Shown in pieces: positions 60,381 to 64,000 of a stretch of 64,000 nucleotides of DNA; position 1 is the first letter of the stretch, and each line of letters begins with the position of its first letter. The position numbers and the translations under genes are program-made. The notes beneath the pieces are model-generated. The model saw only the letters and a list, made by a program, of their open reading frames with translations, had not been told where the DNA came from and did no database searches. Origin of the DNA: Pelagibacterales bacterium SAG-MED30 (GTDB lineage Bacteria; Pseudomonadota; Alphaproteobacteria; Pelagibacterales; Pelagibacteraceae); NCBI GenBank assembly GCA_014653775.1, contig JACWEA010000001.1, positions 62,001 to 126,000 on the forward strand. The letters run 5' to 3'.

Positions 60381-60842
60381 ATGACAAAAGTTACATTAGA
60401 AGTTAATGGAAAAAAAGTCAGTAAAGATGTTGCAGACCACACACTTTTATCAGTTTTTTTAAGAGATAATTTAAATTTAACAGGAACACACGTTGGTTGT
60501 GATACTAGTCAGTGTGGAGCTTGTGTAGTTCATGTAAATGGCAAATCAATAAAGAGTTGTTCAACATTAGCGGCAGACATTGATGGTTCTAAGGTTACTA
60601 CAATTGAAGGCTTAGCAAAAGATGGAAAACTTCATCCTATGCAAGAAGCATTTAAAAAGACACATGGATTACAGTGTGGATTTTGCACGCCAGGAATGGT
60701 TATGAGTGCTGTAGATCTATTACAAACAAAAAAAAATCCTAGTGAACAAGAAATTAGAGAATGGTTAGAAGGCAATATCTGTAGATGCACAGGTTATCAA
60801 AATATAGTTGCAGCTGTAAAAGATGCTTCAACAAAAATGTAA
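60381..60842 (+). CDS. coxS: Xanthine-dehydrogenase-family small (2Fe-2S) subunit, CoxS-like
   Basis: [26 protein letters not shown] and [17 protein letters not shown]...[16 protein letters not shown]. Confidence 0.95.
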   Translation: MTKVTLEVNGKKVSKDVADHTLLSVFLRDNLNLTGTHVGCDTSQCGACVVHVNGKSIKSCSTLAADIDGSKVTTIEGLAKDGKLHPMQEAFKKTHGLQCGFCTPGMVMSAVDLLQTKKNPSEQEIREWLEGNICRCTGYQNIVAAVKDASTKM

Positions 60843-60859
60843 TTTGAAAGGAGAAAAAA

Positions 60860-63238
60860 ATGGCAAGTCTAGTTGGATCAAGGGTCGAAAGAAAAGAAGA
60901 TGGAAGATTTTTACAAGGAAAAGGGAGATATACAGCAGATATTAATATTGCAAATCAAACATATGCTATTTTTGTAAGATCTCCTCATGCGAGAGCAAAA
61001 ATTAAAAGTGTAGATACTTCTAAAGCATTAAAATCATCAGGAGTAGTTGGAGTATTAACTGGTAAAGAAATTGCAGAAGATAAAATTGGAGGTCTGATCG
61101 CTGGATGGGCAATTAGAAGTGAAGATGGCTCTGAAATGAAAGTTCCAGCAAACCCCCCATTAGCAAAAGATGTTGCTAACTTTGTGGGTGAACCTATAGC
61201 AGTTGTTTTTGCAGAAACTTTAGATGAAGCTAAAGAAGGTGCAGAAAAAGTAAAAGTTGATTATAAAGTTTTAAAAGCTGTAGTAGATCCAGCTGATGCA
61301 ATGAAAAGCGAAGCCATCCATGATGGTGTAGATAAAAATCTTTGTTATGATTGGTTACTAGGAGATAGAAAAGCTGTAGATGAAGCTTTTGCAAAAGCTG
61401 ACAAAATTATCAAAGTAGATTTAATAAATAATAGATTAGTTCCTAATGCGATGGAACCAAGAGCATGTGTGGTTGACTATAATACTGCTTCAGAAGAAAT
61501 TACTTTGTATACTACAAGTCAAAATCCTCATTTATCTAGATTAGTTATGTCGGCGTTTGGTGGTGTTGCACCAGAAAATAAATTGAGAGTAGTAGCTCCT
61601 GATGTAGGGGGTGGATTTGGATCTAAAATTAATGTTTACAATGAAGAGATTGTTTGTAGTTGGGCATCAAAAAAAATAGAAAGACCAATAAAATGGGTTG
61701 CTGAAAGAACAGAATCTTTCTTAACGGATACTCATGGAAGAGATCATGTTACTCACGCAGAGTTAGCTGTAACTAAAGAAGGTAAGTTTTTAGGATTTAA
61801 AAATGAAACTATTGCTAACTTAGGTGCTTATGCAAGAGTATTTGGAACAGTAACTCCGACATATTTATTTGGACCATGTGCTACAGGTGTTTATGTAATT
61901 CCTGCAGCTTATTCAAATGTTAAAGCTGTTTATACAAATACTGCTCCAGTTGACGCGTATAGAGGTGCTGGAAGACCAGAAGCAACTTATACAATTGAAA
62001 GATTAGTTGAAAAAGCTGCTATGGAATTAGGTATTGATAAAACTGAAATTAGGATGAGAAATTTTCCAACAGAATTTCCATTTAAACAAACATTAGTTCA
62101 TACAGTAGACTCCGGTGATTATGTTGCTGGTTTAGAAAAAGCTAAACAAATGGCAGATTATGCAGGATTTGAAGCTAGAAGAAAAAAATCTGAAGCCAAC
62201 GGTAAACTGAGAGGAATTGGAGTTTCATCTTATTTTGAGGCTTGTGGAATTGCACCTTCAGCTGCAGTTATGTCATTAGGTTGTGGAGTAGGGCTATGGG
62301 AGTCAGCAGAAGTAAGATTTAATCCTACCGGACAAATATCTGTTTTTACAGGTGCACACAGTCATGGACAAAGCCACCAAACAACATTTGCACAAATAGC
62401 AGCAGATGAATTAGGTGTACCTATGGAAAACATTGATGTTGTTCATGGTGATACTGATAAAGGAACATTTGGAATGGGTACCTATGGTTCAAGATCATTA
62501 ACCGTTGGAGGTATTGCAATTGTTAATGCTTGTAAAAAAATTGTAGCTAAAGGTAAAAGAGTTGCAGCTAAAATGCTTGAAGTTAATGAAGATGAAATTG
62601 AATTTAAGGATGGAGAGTTTGTAGCTTTAAAATCTAATAAGAAAAAAACTATTGGAGAAATAGCTTTTGCTTGTTATTTACCAGGTCAAAGAGATGAAAT
62701 GAAATCTCCAATACCTGAAGGAGATGAGCCAGGTTTAATAGAGTCTTCTTTCTTTGATCCTGCAAACTTCTCATTTCCAGCAGGTTCACATATTTGTGAG
62801 GTAGAAATTGATCCTGAAACTGGAAATGTAAAAGTTGAAAAATACACAGCAGTTGATGATTTTGGAAGAATAGTAAATCCAATGATCGTTGAAGGACAAG
62901 TTCATGGAGGAATTGCTCAAGGAATAGGTCAGGCTTTGCATGAAAATACTCAATATGATGAAACAGGACAACTAATGACCGCTTCATATATGGATTATAC
63001 AATGCCAAGAGCAGATAATTTTCCAGAGTTTAATTTAGGTTTCACATGCACTCATGCAACATCTAATCCACTTGGAGTTAAAGGTTGTGGAGAAGCAGGT
63101 GCAATCGCTTCACCACCAACAGTTATGAATGCAGTAATTGATGCATTAGGTGGTCAAGAAATTTCAATGCCTGCAACAGCTGAGAAAGTCTGGAAAGCTT
63201 GCAAGACATTAAAAAAATCTAACGCTAAAGCAGCATAG
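60860..63238 (+). CDS. coxL: Xanthine-dehydrogenase-family large Moco subunit, CoxL form II-like
   Basis: GSRVERKEDGRFLQGKGRYTADI, PDVGGGFGSKINVYNEEI, AYRGAGRPEATY active-site loop, GVKGCGEAGAIASPP. Confidence 0.94.
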   Translation: MASLVGSRVERKEDGRFLQGKGRYTADINIANQTYAIFVRSPHARAKIKSVDTSKALKSSGVVGVLTGKEIAEDKIGGLIAGWAIRSEDGSEMKVPANPPLAKDVANFVGEPIAVVFAETLDEAKEGAEKVKVDYKVLKAVVDPADAMKSEAIHDGVDKNLCYDWLLGDRKAVDEAFAKADKIIKVDLINNRLVPNAMEPRACVVDYNTASEEITLYTTSQNPHLSRLVMSAFGGVAPENKLRVVAPDVGGGFGSKINVYNEEIVCSWASKKIERPIKWVAERTESFLTDTHGRDHVTHAELAVTKEGKFLGFKNETIANLGAYARVFGTVTPTYLFGPCATGVYVIPAAYSNVKAVYTNTAPVDAYRGAGRPEATYTIERLVEKAAMELGIDKTEIRMRNFPTEFPFKQTLVHTVDSGDYVAGLEKAKQMADYAGFEARRKKSEANGKLRGIGVSSYFEACGIAPSAAVMSLGCGVGLWESAEVRFNPTGQISVFTGAHSHGQSHQTTFAQIAADELGVPMENIDVVHGDTDKGTFGMGTYGSRSLTVGGIAIVNACKKIVAKGKRVAAKMLEVNEDEIEFKDGEFVALKSNKKKTIGEIAFACYLPGQRDEMKSPIPEGDEPGLIESSFFDPANFSFPAGSHICEVEIDPETGNVKVEKYTAVDDFGRIVNPMIVEGQVHGGIAQGIGQALHENTQYDETGQLMTASYMDYTMPRADNFPEFNLGFTCTHATSNPLGVKGCGEAGAIASPPTVMNAVIDALGGQEISMPATAEKVWKACKTLKKSNAKAA

Positions 63239-63247
63239 GAGTTACTT

Positions 63248-64000
63248 ATGAAAACATTTAATTATCACACACCAAAAGATGTTAAAGAAGCTTCAAAGTT
63301 AGCATCAACTAGTTCTGCCTTTTTAGCAGGAGGCATGACAACTATCCCTTCAATAAAATTGGGATTAGCAACTTACAAAGATATAATTGATATTAAAAGT
63401 ATTAAAAAATTGTCTGGTATTAAAGTAAGTGGTAAATCTGTAACAATTGGTGCTACAACTAAACATGCAGAAGTTGCAGCCTCAAAAGAAGTTCAAAAAA
63501 CAATTCCAGCTCTTGCAAAATTAGCAGGGAACATTGGAGATGCACAAGTTAGAAACAGAGGCACAATTGGTGGATCAATTTCTAATAATGATCCTTCAGC
63601 TTGTTATCCTTCGGCGTGTATGGCACTTAACGCAGTGATTCATACCAATAGTAGAAAAATTCCAGCTGAAAAGTTTTTTACAGGCATGTTTGAAACTGCT
63701 TTAAAAAAAGGGGAACTTGTTGAGGCAGTAGAGTTTCAGGTTCCTGAAAAAGCTGATTATCAAAAACACCCAAATCCAGCATCAAGATATGCTATTATTG
63801 GAGTTTTTGTTGCTAAACATAAAAAAGAAGTAAACGTAGCGGTTACAGGCGCAAAATCTTGTGTTTATATTGATAAGGATTTATCAAAAAAATTATCATC
63901 AAGTTTTTCTTCATCAGTAATTGAGGGTATGAAAGTAGATGATTCTGAAATGAATTCAGATATGCATGCATCTTCTGAATATAGAGCCAATCTAGTTTCT
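63248..64000 (+). CDS. coxM: FAD-binding medium subunit, CoxM-like (truncated by window edge)
   Basis: ATG 63248: MKTFNYHTPKDVKEASKLASTSSAFLAGGMTTIPSIKLGLATYKDIIDI...GNIGDAQVRNRGTIGGSISNNDPSACYPSA; open to the window end. Confidence 0.92.
   Translation, partial: MKTFNYHTPKDVKEASKLASTSSAFLAGGMTTIPSIKLGLATYKDIIDIKSIKKLSGIKVSGKSVTIGATTKHAEVAASKEVQKTIPALAKLAGNIGDAQVRNRGTIGGSISNNDPSACYPSACMALNAVIHTNSRKIPAEKFFTGMFETALKKGELVEAVEFQVPEKADYQKHPNPASRYAIIGVFVAKHKKEVNVAVTGAKSCVYIDKDLSKKLSSSFSSSVIEGMKVDDSEMNSDMHASSEYRANLVS

Noticed and set aside
62649-63008. 119-aa minus-strand ORF inside coxL
   Set aside because: Lies fully antisense within a clearly conserved coxL; composition looks like a reverse-frame artefact.
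1-64000. Search for CRISPR arrays, tRNA/rRNA genes, transposases, phage genes or toxin-antitoxin pairs
   Set aside because: Intergenic gaps are very short (mostly under 130 bp) and hold no regularly spaced repeats or cloverleaf-like segments I could recognise; no ORF showed mobile-element motifs.

Overview
This is a very AT-rich, densely packed 64 kb bacterial chromosome window. Gene content and synteny fit a streamlined alphaproteobacterium, most likely SAR11/Pelagibacterales (inferred from protein reading; no search was run). Nearly everything is core metabolism or information processing: Moco biosynthesis (mobA-moeA, moaB), purine synthesis (purF, purM, purN), dnaB and ribosomal proteins S6/S18/L9, fatty-acid genes (fabD-fabG-acpP), gmk, the ksgA-pdxA-surA-lptD-lptG-lptF block, aspS, accBC-aroQ, thiSG, RNase E/G, PBP1A, prfB, tyrS, anmK, a full SUF Fe-S operon (iscR-sufBCDSU-sufT-sufA), glnA, and a coxG-coxSLM-type molybdenum hydroxylase operon cut by the right edge. 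I found no CRISPR array, prophage, transposon, rRNA, tRNA or obvious defence island. Items most worth following up: a programmed +1 frameshift in prfB that the ORF track truncates; an IscR-like palindromic operator before the SUF operon; an HD-domain protein with the ligand pattern of PhnZ-type diiron oxygenases; an orphan NrdJ C-terminal/TSCPD protein; a GATM-like amidinotransferase; a U-type Fe-S scaffold with extra cysteines next to Moco genes; an uncalled 56-aa ORF; the form II (AYRGAGR) CoxL signature; and repeated use of a shared TTAA palindrome as reciprocal stop codons at convergent gene ends. I did not find convincing evidence of a wholly new multi-gene system.
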